From positions 1-16,121 of the forward strand of contig JALSTE010000180.1 in the NCBI GenBank assembly GCA_026983855.1: 16,121 bases of DNA, read 5' to 3'. Source of the stretch: Acidimicrobiia bacterium. Its GTDB lineage: Bacteria > Actinomycetota > Acidimicrobiia > Acidimicrobiales > Poriferisodalaceae. Both the position numbers and the translations under genes were made by a program. How positions within the stretch are numbered: the first letter of the stretch is position 1; every line of letters begins with the position of its first letter. Below are positions 6,640 to 12,261 of this stretch, piece after piece. The notes beneath the pieces were generated by a model, which was given only the letters and a program-made list of their open reading frames with translations, did not search any database and was not told the DNA's origin.

Positions 6640-6687
6640 CCGGACCCCGGGTGGCCCCACGTGGCCGCCCGGGGTGGTCCGGGTTTT
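6640..6687 (+). terminator. terminator of the TRAP operon
   Basis: Two nt after the dctP stop, CCGGACC+CCGGGTGGCC (6640-6656) pairs with GGCCGCCCGG (6663-6672) and GGTCCGG (6676-6682). This makes a 17-bp stem with one G-U pair and a 3-nt bulge, loop CCACGT, followed by G and TTTT. Confidence 0.8.
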
Positions 6688-6759
6688 CCCGGTTGCAGGG
6701 GAGCGATCGTTGTCGTCCGTCGGCTCGTGTCCGACGTCAGCGGCCGGGTGGGCGGGGTG

Positions 6760-7236
6760 TCAGTCGCCGTCGTCCGGTCGTGGATCGGGCGGCGGGGAGG
6801 CGTACATGGACCCCAGGGCCTGGTCATCGCGCTTGAGGACGGTGAACAACGAGCCGTCCACCGACCAGTCCGAGGTCAGCATGTTTCCCCCCCTCCGGTG
6901 AATCTCCACTCCCGGGGGTAGGCGGCGGATCAGCCCGGTGGCGTAGTGCCTCACCCGGCTCCCTCCGAGGAGCACCAGCCCCGAGTCGGTGAGGGCGAGT
7001 ACCCGGTAGGTGGTCGTGGCCGCGGCGGCTACCGCGGCCCCAGCGGCCCCTATCGCCACCCGGCTGGGCCAGGGATTGACACCGACGGCGATGGCCACCA
7101 GAACGAGGGCGATGAAGGCACCGACCGCGTAGGGCACCATGAGACGGTGACGGCTCCACATGTAGACCGCCTCGTGGACCCGCTCTTCAGGGTCGAGGAA
7201 GCGTCGAACCGAGCGGATCAGGATGGCGTGGCGCAC
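6760..7236 (-). CDS. small membrane protein, function unknown (two TM helices, PH-like C-terminus)
   Basis: Predicted 158-residue protein. After FLDPEERVHEAVYMWSRH it has two hydrophobic helices (LMVPYAVGAFIALVLVAIAV and VAIGAAGAAVAAAATTTY). Then comes a soluble segment, YRVLALTDSGLVLLGG...RRLPPGVEIHRRGGNM...DWSVDGSLFTVLKRDDQA, which reads like the strand pattern of a bacterial PH-type (bPH2/YdbT-like) domain. I do not recognise a named family with confidence. The GTG at 7236 starts where family-like sequence begins; the frame stays open to 7878, but the upstream part is antisense to the protease gene. No good ribosome-binding site is visible. It converges with the TRAP operon and diverges from the protease gene. 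Confidence 0.6.
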   Translation of the reverse strand: MRHAILIRSVRRFLDPEERVHEAVYMWSRHRLMVPYAVGAFIALVLVAIAVGVNPWPSRVAIGAAGAAVAAAATTTYRVLALTDSGLVLLGGSRVRHYATGLIRRLPPGVEIHRRGGNMLTSDWSVDGSLFTVLKRDDQALGSMYASPPPDPRPDDGD

Positions 7237-7992
7237 CGCCGGGAGTCTAGGGACTCCGCCCCGGCGGGGCCCCGGCTGGATACGGTCCCGTGGTCGGGGC
7301 CGGTCCTGGTTGGCAGGGTCCTGGTCGTGATCCTGGTGGTGGTACTGGGCGGCTGCCGGGCGTCCCAGGGGTTGGGTCCCACATCGTCGGCCGGGGCCCC
7401 GGACCCGGCGGCCCGGGCGGTGGTGGTCTCCACCGAGGGATGCGGTTTCGCCTCGGCCACCCGGGGATCGGGAGTGGCGGTCGGGGGGGAACTGGTCCTC
7501 GTGTCGGCTCACGTGGTGGCGGGGGCGAGCGAGGTTCGTGTGGATGGCCGGGCGGTTCCGGTGGTCAGCCTCGATCCGGACAGGGACCTGGCGTTGTTGC
7601 GGGTGGCGGGGTTCGGGATGGCGCCGGTCCCGATCGCCGACGCTCCCCCCGGCGACACCGGTCGCATCGTCGGCGCCGCCACCTCGGGCACCACCGGCTA
7701 CCGGGTGGTGAGGGTGGTCGACATCGACATCGATGCCGTTCGGCGCAGCGGAAGATCGATCAGAAAGGGCTATGAACTCGAAGCCGAGATCGCCCCCGGT
7801 GACAGTGGCGCCGGTATGTACTCCGGTGACGGGCGGCTGGTGGGGGTGGTGTTCGGCAGTGACCCGTCCAACGACCATCGGGCGTGGGCCACGGCGGGCA
7901 CCGAGCTGGCCGACTTCATCGCCGAGGGCCCGTCCGGACAGTTCGTCTGCAACCGGGCTGATTCCGTCCTGGAGCCGACGGAGGGACGGTGA
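7228..7992 (+). CDS. trypsin-like serine protease, probable lipoprotein
   Basis: Predicted extracytoplasmic protease of 254 residues. A catalytic triad is visible: H95 in LVSAHVVAG, D120 in DPDRDLALLRV, and S193 in APGDSGAGMYSGDGRLVGVV. This is the small trypsin-fold layout of DegP/S1C and related peptidases, without a PDZ domain. The N-terminus has a hydrophobic stretch ending in VVVLGGC, a plausible lipobox with C43. The start is uncertain: GTG 7228 gives a positively charged n-region but overlaps the divergent gene, while GTG 7327 leaves only about nine residues before the lipobox cysteine. The gene ends 15 nt from the convergent xseB stop. Role might be quality control or processing at the cell surface, which is inference. 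Confidence 0.78.
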   Translation: MAHRRESRDSAPAGPRLDTVPWSGPVLVGRVLVVILVVVLGGCRASQGLGPTSSAGAPDPAARAVVVSTEGCGFASATRGSGVAVGGELVLVSAHVVAGASEVRVDGRAVPVVSLDPDRDLALLRVAGFGMAPVPIADAPPGDTGRIVGAATSGTTGYRVVRVVDIDIDAVRRSGRSIRKGYELEAEIAPGDSGAGMYSGDGRLVGVVFGSDPSNDHRAWATAGTELADFIAEGPSGQFVCNRADSVLEPTEGR

Positions 7993-8007
7993 GGTTCCGG
8001 TCCGGGG

Positions 8008-8265
8008 TCAGTCCGGTGGGTCCTCGAGGCCGGCCACCACCCTCTCGACCTCGATCTCGGCCCGCCGGATCTTGCCGCGGCACAACTCGATGAGATGGGC
8101 GGCCCGGGCGACCTGGCGGGAGATCACGTCGACATCGACCCGGTCGGACTCCAGGGAGGCGAGGATCCGCTCGAGTTCGGCCATGGCCTCGGTGTAGCCC
8201 GGCTCGTCTGTGTGGTTGCCATCGGTCCTGTCCGGTCCGGTGACCTGGTCGCTTTCACTTGTCAT
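8008..8265 (-). CDS. xseB: exodeoxyribonuclease VII small subunit
   Basis: Small subunit of ExoVII, which with XseA degrades single-stranded DNA in both directions into short oligonucleotides. The 85 residues match the family size. Its typical core is EAMAELERILASLESDRVDVDVISRQVARAAHLIELCRGKI in pieces: an amphipathic helical hairpin ending in CRGKIRRAE. The ATG overlaps the TGA of xseA as ATGA (8262-8265), so translation is coupled. It converges on the protease gene, 15 nt away. Confidence 0.93.
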   Translation of the reverse strand: MTSESDQVTGPDRTDGNHTDEPGYTEAMAELERILASLESDRVDVDVISRQVARAAHLIELCRGKIRRAEIEVERVVAGLEDPPD

Positions 8266-9800
8266 GTGGTGTCCTTCCCGGGTCGCGGTGGGTCACCGGT
8301 CCCCTGGTGATCCGGTTGTCCGGTCCTGTCGTCGGTGGCGCCCCGCTGGGGGGACCGTTCGGACCCTCCGGTGTTGAGCCGGTTGTCCGGCCCCGTCGTC
8401 GGTGGCTCCCCGGGCCCTTCCCCGCTGACCCGGCTGATGAGGGTTCCCCCGGACAACATGGTCGAGATCCGGTCTCCGGGGGAGAGGGCGGCGGGATCGC
8501 TCAGCACCGATCCGTCGGGCCCGCGGGTGATCGAGTAGCCCTTCGCCAGCATCCGGGCGGGATCGGCGGCCGCGGTGACCGTGGCCAGGGTGTCGAGCCT
8601 GCGATCGGCCTCGATCAGTGAGCGGGTCCCAGCCCTGGAGAGGCGGCCGATGAGACCCTCGAGAGTGACCCGCCCGGTGTCGAGACCACTTCCGGCCGTG
8701 GTGGCCGTGAGCCGCGTCGTACGGTTCAGTTGCAGACGGGAGCGGCTCATCGCGTTGCGGGCCGACCGGGTGATCGCGCCACCGATTCCGGTCAGGGCCA
8801 GCCGGGCGGCGTCCAGGGACGTGGTGGTGCCGCGCTGGAGTCGGTGGGCCATTGAGTCGACCACGTCGCCCTGGCGGGTGAGGACGTGCTCGCCCATGAC
8901 GGCGAGGTGAGCGGCGGCCGAGTCGAGATCGGCGATGAACTCCCGGACCCGATCCACCAGGAAGGCGGCGGTGGCCGTGGGGGTCTTGAACGACGAGTGG
9001 GCGACCTCGTCCACGATCGAACGGTCGATCTCGTGTCCGATTCCGGCCAGGACCGGCACCGGGAATCGGGCCACGGCCCGGGCGACGCTCTCGTGGTCGA
9101 AGCTGAGAAGGTCGGTGCGGGCACCTCCCCCCCGGATCACGGCGACGACGTCGAGAGAGAAACCCGACAGATGGTCCAACGCCGCCACCAGGGAGGTGAC
9201 GGAACCCTCACCCTGGACCCGGGCGTCGGCCAGGCGAACCCGAAAGCCGTACCCCGAGCGCCTCAGTTCGTCCAGGAAGTCGGCGCAGGCGGCACTGCCG
9301 TCGCTGGTGACCAGTCCGACGCGCAGGGGTACCGGTGCCAGGGGACGGTGGGCGTTCAGCTCGAGGAGACCCTCGCCGGCCAGGGTTCGGAGGACCCGCT
9401 CGCGGTCGGCGGCCAGCAGACCGAGGGTGAACCGGGGATCGATGGCGGTCATGACGATCTGGACCCGACCCTGGGGGGCGTAGTAGGAGATCTCCCCCCT
9501 GATCCGGACCTCGAGCCCGTCCTCCAGCTTCAGGCCCCCCGCCTTGGCCAGGACGGCCTCGATACCGCGGAGGCGGCCCTTGAAGGCGACCACCGACATC
9601 TTCGGGCCGGCCCCCGGGCCCCGACCGCGGGGAGCCGGACCGTCACCGGAGGGATCGGTGAGGTCGAAGTAGAGGTGACCGGCCGGTGACCTGCGGGCCC
9701 CGTGTATCTCCCCCCGCAGCCATATCTCCTCGGGAAACGCCTCATCGAGGGCCCCGGCCACGGCGGCACATACCTCCGAAACGGTCCAGGTGGTGGTCAT
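8262..9800 (-). CDS. xseA: exodeoxyribonuclease VII large subunit
   Basis: Catalytic subunit of ExoVII, 512 residues from the ATG at 9800 (MTTTWTVSEVCAAVAGAL). This start aligns with the family N-terminus; AAGGGA lies about 10 nt upstream. An OB-fold occupies residues about 1-105 (EIWLRGEIHGARRSPAGHLYFDL). The catalytic domain carries FPVPVLAGIGHEIDRSIVDEVAH near residue 255-280, followed by FKTPTATAAFLVDRV, the actinobacterial version of the RAPTPSAAAE motif. A helical region then leads to the C-terminal KGYSITRGPDGSVL element. The last 45 or so residues are a Gly/Pro/Asp-rich tail without family counterpart, encoded by a DNA duplication. xseB follows with a 4-bp overlap. A terminator and a -10 candidate upstream suggest a separate xseAB transcript. 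Confidence 0.95.
   Translation of the reverse strand: MTTTWTVSEVCAAVAGALDEAFPEEIWLRGEIHGARRSPAGHLYFDLTDPSGDGPAPRGRGPGAGPKMSVVAFKGRLRGIEAVLAKAGGLKLEDGLEVRIRGEISYYAPQGRVQIVMTAIDPRFTLGLLAADRERVLRTLAGEGLLELNAHRPLAPVPLRVGLVTSDGSAACADFLDELRRSGYGFRVRLADARVQGEGSVTSLVAALDHLSGFSLDVVAVIRGGGARTDLLSFDHESVARAVARFPVPVLAGIGHEIDRSIVDEVAHSSFKTPTATAAFLVDRVREFIADLDSAAAHLAVMGEHVLTRQGDVVDSMAHRLQRGTTTSLDAARLALTGIGGAITRSARNAMSRSRLQLNRTTRLTATTAGSGLDTGRVTLEGLIGRLSRAGTRSLIEADRRLDTLATVTAAADPARMLAKGYSITRGPDGSVLSDPAALSPGDRISTMLSGGTLISRVSGEGPGEPPTTGPDNRLNTGGSERSPQRGATDDRTGQPDHQGTGDPPRPGKDTT
8312..8412. repeat. 34-bp direct repeat inside the 3' end of xseA
   Basis: CCGGTTGTCCGG-YCC-YGTCGTCGGTGGC-KCCCCG occurs at 8312-8345 and 8379-8412 with 31 of 34 identities. 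The offset is 67 bp, not a multiple of three, so the two copies are read in different frames of xseA. This is a duplication of DNA rather than of a peptide motif. Confidence 0.85.
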
Positions 9801-9879
9801 CGGGGTCGGTCCCTTCGGGGAGGGTCGGGAGGAGGGCGGGAGGGGAAGCGGGCGGGTGTTCACCGTCGGATGGTCGCCG

Positions 9880-9885
9880 ATCCTA
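9880..9885 (-). promoter_or_regulatory. -10 candidate for xseAB
   Basis: TAGGAT on the minus strand is a typical actinobacterial -10. It lies just downstream of a minus-strand terminator and about 80 nt upstream of the xseA ATG. No clear -35 is present. Confidence 0.35.
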
Positions 9886-9907
9886 CGAGCCGGATGGGTC
9901 CCCGAGG

Positions 9908-9937
9908 AGAAACCCCACCGGTATTGCTACCGCGGGG
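9908..9937 (-). terminator. terminator between the DMT permease gene and xseAB
   Basis: Read on the minus strand: CCCCGCGGTA, a GCAA tetraloop, TACCGGTGGGG (one bulged G, one G-U pair), then TTTCT. It separates the upstream permease transcript from xseAB. Confidence 0.65.
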
Positions 9938-9984
9938 CTGGGACAGCCATGGTGAACATGGCCGGTCGATCGGGCTGAGGCGTC

Positions 9985-10002
9985 CTCCCCCGAAAGGGGG
10001 AG
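9985..10002 (-). terminator. short GC hairpin after the DMT permease gene
   Basis: CTCCCCC-GAAA-GGGGGAG forms a perfect 7-bp stem 11 nt beyond the permease stop codon. On the minus strand the loop reads TTTC and no T-run follows, so it could be a pause or RNA 3'-end stabiliser rather than a full terminator. Confidence 0.35.
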
Positions 10003-10013
10003 ATCCGGTCCGG

Positions 10014-10856
10014 TCAGGCCACGATGAGGGCCACGGCGGCGAGGGACAGGCCCAGTCCGGCCACGTTGGCCCGGGTCAGTCGTTCCTTCCAGACCAGCCG
10101 GGCCAGTATGACGGTGGAGGCCGGGAACATCGAGGTGATCACCGACACCGTGGCCAGGGAACCGCGACGGGTGGCGGCGATGAACAGGGCGTTGGCCACT
10201 ACGGTGAACACCCCCGAACCCGCTATGGCCCACCAGGTTCCCCTCACCGGTGCCAGGGGGTGACGGGCACCCAGGGCCAGGACGCCCAGGACCAGGAACC
10301 CGGCGGCCCGGGCCGACACCAGGGGCCACATGCCGGCATCGGTGGAGACCCGACTCAACATGATCAGCATCGTCCCGAATCCGAGCCCGGCCGCCATGCC
10401 GAACCTGACTCCGCGGCGGCTATCGGTGTGGGCCTCGGGCGGGCCCTTGCCGCTGGTGCGGCTGATCAGCCAGATGGCGGCCACACCGATGACCACCCCG
10501 AGGCTCTGGAGGGGCCCGGGTCGGTCCCCGGTGATGACGGAGTAGAGCACCGGCCAGGTGGCCGAGCCCACGGCGGCGATCGGTGACACGACCCCGGCGC
10601 CGGCGTGGGTCAGTCCCTGGTAGAGGGCGTGGATCGCCACACCCCCGGCCACCCCCGCTCCCGCTCCCCACAGCAGGCCGGTTCGATCGGGGGAGCCGCC
10701 GAGGAGAGGGGCCATGAACAGGGCGGTGAACATCCCGATGATCAGGCTGTTGGTGGCCACGGCGCTGACCCTGCCCCCCCGGGACGCCAGTCCCCCGCAG
10801 AAGTCGCCCGAACCGGCCAGGGTGGCCGAGAGGGCGGCCAGGATCACCAGGGTCAC
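10014..10856 (-). CDS. DMT superfamily (EamA-type) permease
   Basis: Predicted inner-membrane transporter or exporter of 280 residues with about ten hydrophobic helices arranged as two EamA halves (residues about 1-130 and 145-280). Typical features are the first helix LVILAALSATLAGSGDFCGGLASR, the helix-4 region GAGVVSPIAAVGSATWPVLYSVITGDRP with the family's P and E/D pattern, and in the second half GSLATVSVITSMFPASTVILARLVWKERLT. The substrate cannot be told from sequence. The frame extends upstream through antisense tRNA sequence, so I use the GTG at 10856, preceded by GGGGTG about 9 nt away. It lies 109 nt after tRNA-Ser(CGA) and may be co-transcribed with it. Confidence 0.88.
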   Translation of the reverse strand: MTLVILAALSATLAGSGDFCGGLASRGGRVSAVATNSLIIGMFTALFMAPLLGGSPDRTGLLWGAGAGVAGGVAIHALYQGLTHAGAGVVSPIAAVGSATWPVLYSVITGDRPGPLQSLGVVIGVAAIWLISRTSGKGPPEAHTDSRRGVRFGMAAGLGFGTMLIMLSRVSTDAGMWPLVSARAAGFLVLGVLALGARHPLAPVRGTWWAIAGSGVFTVVANALFIAATRRGSLATVSVITSMFPASTVILARLVWKERLTRANVAGLGLSLAAVALIVA

Positions 10857-10964
10857 CGGTGGGTCACCCCACGGTGTCCGGATGGTTCCGTGTCGTCGGG
10901 GTGGGGGGTGGTCGGCCCGGGGGCCCCGAGGATGATCACCTGGTCTGTGGGCTCCCGGTATCGG

Positions 10965-11054
10965 TGGCGGAGGGTGTGGGATTCGAACCCACGGTGACCC
11001 GGAGGCCACAACGGCTTTCGAGGCCGCCCCATTCGTCCGCTCTGGCAACCCTCC
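10965..11054 (-). tRNA. serU: tRNA-Ser(CGA)
   Basis: On the minus strand the acceptor arms GGAGGGT and ACCCTCC pair perfectly (11048-11054 with 10969-10975), followed by G73 and an encoded CCA (10965-10967). The anticodon loop is CTCGAAA, giving anticodon CGA (plus-strand 11018-11020), which reads UCG. The T-arm contains GTGGGTTCGAATCCCAC, and the long class II variable arm expected of tRNA-Ser is present. The E. coli-style symbol is given by anticodon only. Confidence 0.96.
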
Positions 11055-11061
11055 GGCGGCG

Positions 11062-11067
11062 ACTGTA
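11062..11067 (-). promoter_or_regulatory. -10 element of tRNA-Ser(CGA)
   Basis: CGCTACAGTCG on the minus strand contains TACAGT ending 7 nt before the mature tRNA 5' end. The same context, CGCTACGGTTG, precedes the other tRNA-Ser gene. No -35 match is visible at 17 bp. Confidence 0.45.
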
Positions 11068-11204
11068 GCGGGTTCGGGGGCCTCTTCCCCACTGATTGGT
11101 CACCACCGGACCGGTAGGAGGTCCCGGGCTCGGCTTCGGCGTGGGCGGTGTCCCCGTTATCCGACCCGGTTCGGGGGTTGGTGGCCTCGGGCCGCCGCCC
11201 GTGC

Positions 11205-11654
11205 TCACCGGCGGGACCGGAAGAACTCCGTCAGCAGTCGGGCTGACTCCCCGGCCCCCGGTCCCCCGAGGACCTCGAACTCGTGGTTCAGGCGGGGATC
11301 GGTCCCGAGATTGTAGAGAGACCCGGTGGCCCCGGCCCTGGGGTCCGTGGTCCCGAACACCAGGCGGGAGATTCGGGAGTTGAGACAGGCCCCCGCACAC
11401 ATCGGGCAGGGTTCGAGGGTGACGTAGAGGGTGGCTGACTCCAAGCGCCAGGAGCCGGTCGTGGCGGCGGCGTCCCTGAGGGCGAGGATCTCGGCGTGGG
11501 CGGTCGGATCACCGGTCAGCTCCCTCTCGTTGTGACGGGCGGAGACGACCTCCCCCTCGATCACGACCACGGCACCCACCGGAACGTCCCCGTGTTCGAG
11601 AGCTCGACGGGCCTCATCCAGGGCCAGATCCATGAAGGATTCCGCGATCGTCAT
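11205..11654 (-). CDS. tadA: tRNA adenosine(34) deaminase TadA
   Basis: Zinc-dependent deaminase that converts A34 of tRNA-Arg(ACG) to inosine so that one tRNA reads CGU, CGC and CGA. The 149 residues hold the cytidine-deaminase fold motifs: H53-A-E55 (zinc ligand and proton shuttle) in DPTAHAEILALR, and C83-P-M-C86 in TLEPCPMCAGAC. ARISRLVFG-like SRISRLVFGTTDPRAG follows. The ATG at 11654 (MTIAESFMDLALDEARRAL) aligns with the family start; the ATG at 11633 would remove seven residues. It lies between two tRNA-Ser genes on the same strand and next to the SRP RNA/dnaX block, an order also known around scr/dnaX in Gram-positive bacteria. Confidence 0.95.
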   Translation of the reverse strand: MTIAESFMDLALDEARRALEHGDVPVGAVVVIEGEVVSARHNERELTGDPTAHAEILALRDAAATTGSWRLESATLYVTLEPCPMCAGACLNSRISRLVFGTTDPRAGATGSLYNLGTDPRLNHEFEVLGGPGAGESARLLTEFFRSRR

Positions 11655-11769
11655 GAGTCTGGATCCGGGCCCGGTGAGATTGAGGAAACGGTCACGGAGT
11701 GCTCCGGGGCCGATGGCCACGGTGGCGCCCGGTCTCGGGGCCCTCCGGGCGGTGGCCCTGGTCGGGGGT

Positions 11770-11859
11770 TGGCGGAGGGAGTGGGATTCGAACCCACGGT
11801 GGCTGTGACACCACACACGCTTTCCAAGCGTGCCGAATCGGCCGCTCTCGCATCCCTCC
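11770..11859 (-). tRNA. serW: tRNA-Ser(GGA)
   Basis: On the minus strand the acceptor arms GGAGGGA and TCCCTCC pair perfectly (11853-11859 with 11774-11780), then G73 and an encoded CCA (11770-11772). The anticodon stem CACGC/GCGTG encloses TTGGAAA, giving anticodon GGA (plus-strand 11823-11825), which reads UCC and UCU. T-arm GTGGGTTCGAATCCCAC is shared with tRNA-Ser(CGA), and a long variable arm is present. Confidence 0.96.
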
Positions 11860-11870
11860 CGGGGTCCACA

Positions 11871-11899
11871 ACCGTAGCGAATGAATTCGGCGCTCCCAA
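11871..11899 (-). promoter_or_regulatory. promoter of tRNA-Ser(GGA)
   Basis: On the minus strand TTGGGA (11899-11894), a 17-bp spacer and TACGGT (11876-11871) precede the mature tRNA by 11 nt. It is divergent from the SRP RNA promoter. Confidence 0.6.
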
Positions 11900-12017
11900 G
11901 GGACCGGCCGATCACGCGTACCCGGGTGTCCGGAGCCGGGCTCCGAATGGCACCCGCGTTCGGACATGGACGGCGGTCGCGGTTGGAGTTGTGGTGGTGA
12001 GCGGACGGTCCAACCGG

Positions 12018-12023
12018 TAGATT
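12018..12023 (+). promoter_or_regulatory. -10 element of the SRP RNA gene
   Basis: TAGATT is a good TAnnnT hexamer placed about 20 nt before the 5' end of the SRP RNA helix. The -35 (TGGTGA at 11995-12000) is weak. Confidence 0.4.
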
Positions 12024-12043
12024 GACCGACGGATCGCCGTTCG

Positions 12044-12153
12044 ACGTGGCGGCCGGGTCCTGTGCAACGACGTCCCGTGAACCGAGTCAGGGCCGGGAGG
12101 CAGCAGCTCTCAGCGGAGTTCGTCGTGTGCCGCAGATCGCCTGGCCGCCTCGT
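12044..12153 (+). ncRNA. ffs: signal recognition particle RNA (4.5S type)
   Basis: RNA of the signal recognition particle, which binds Ffh and targets nascent membrane proteins. The domain IV signature is clear at 12086-12106: CAGG (5' internal loop), GCC, GGGA tetraloop, GGC, AGCAG (3' internal loop), matching the universal CAGG-NCC-GGAA-GGN-AGCAG plan. The helix continues outward with GAG/CTC, GAAC/GTTC and ACGACG/CGTCGT. It closes with GGCGGCC (12048-12054) against GGCCGCC (12143-12149), so the RNA is about 110 nt without an Alu domain. Position between tadA and dnaX is the classical one. Ends are estimated from the outer helix. Confidence 0.9.
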
Positions 12154-12174
12154 GGGACGGCGATCCGCCCCTCG

Positions 12175-12259
12175 GGGTGGTCGGCTCCCCGAAGGTGGGC
12201 TCGCGATTCGGGGCCATCACCCCCGGAAAGGTGGGCTCTGAGTCCCATAGGGTGGTCGG
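12175..12259 (+). repeat. nested direct repeats in the dnaX leader
   Basis: GGGTGGTCGG occurs at 12175-12184 and 12250-12259, and AAGGTGGGCTC at 12192-12202 and 12228-12238, giving the order A-B-B-A. A 7-bp inverted repeat, CCCCGAA/TTCGGGG (12187-12193 and 12207-12213), surrounds the first B. The last A copy ends just before the dnaX ATG and supplies its G-rich ribosome-binding region. Confidence 0.7.
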
Positions 12260-12261
12260 TG

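Noticed and set aside
6718..6736. CGTCGG-N7-CCGACG hairpin as terminator of the small membrane protein gene
   Set aside because: The stem is short and no T-run follows on the minus strand; it could be chance in GC-rich sequence.
9946..9962. GCCATG-N5-CATGGC inverted repeat upstream of xseA as an operator
   Set aside because: It lies before the terminator at 9908-9937 relative to xseA and matches no regulator site I recognise.
10857..11048. N-terminal extension of the DMT permease starting with sequence such as WVRIPHPPPP
   Set aside because: This is the familiar false translation of antisense or flanking tRNA-Ser sequence. The tRNA occupies 10965-11054.
12022..12261. 80-codon N-terminal extension of DnaX
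   Set aside because: The segment covers the SRP RNA and the leader; DnaX proteins begin at MAYQSLYRRFRP.
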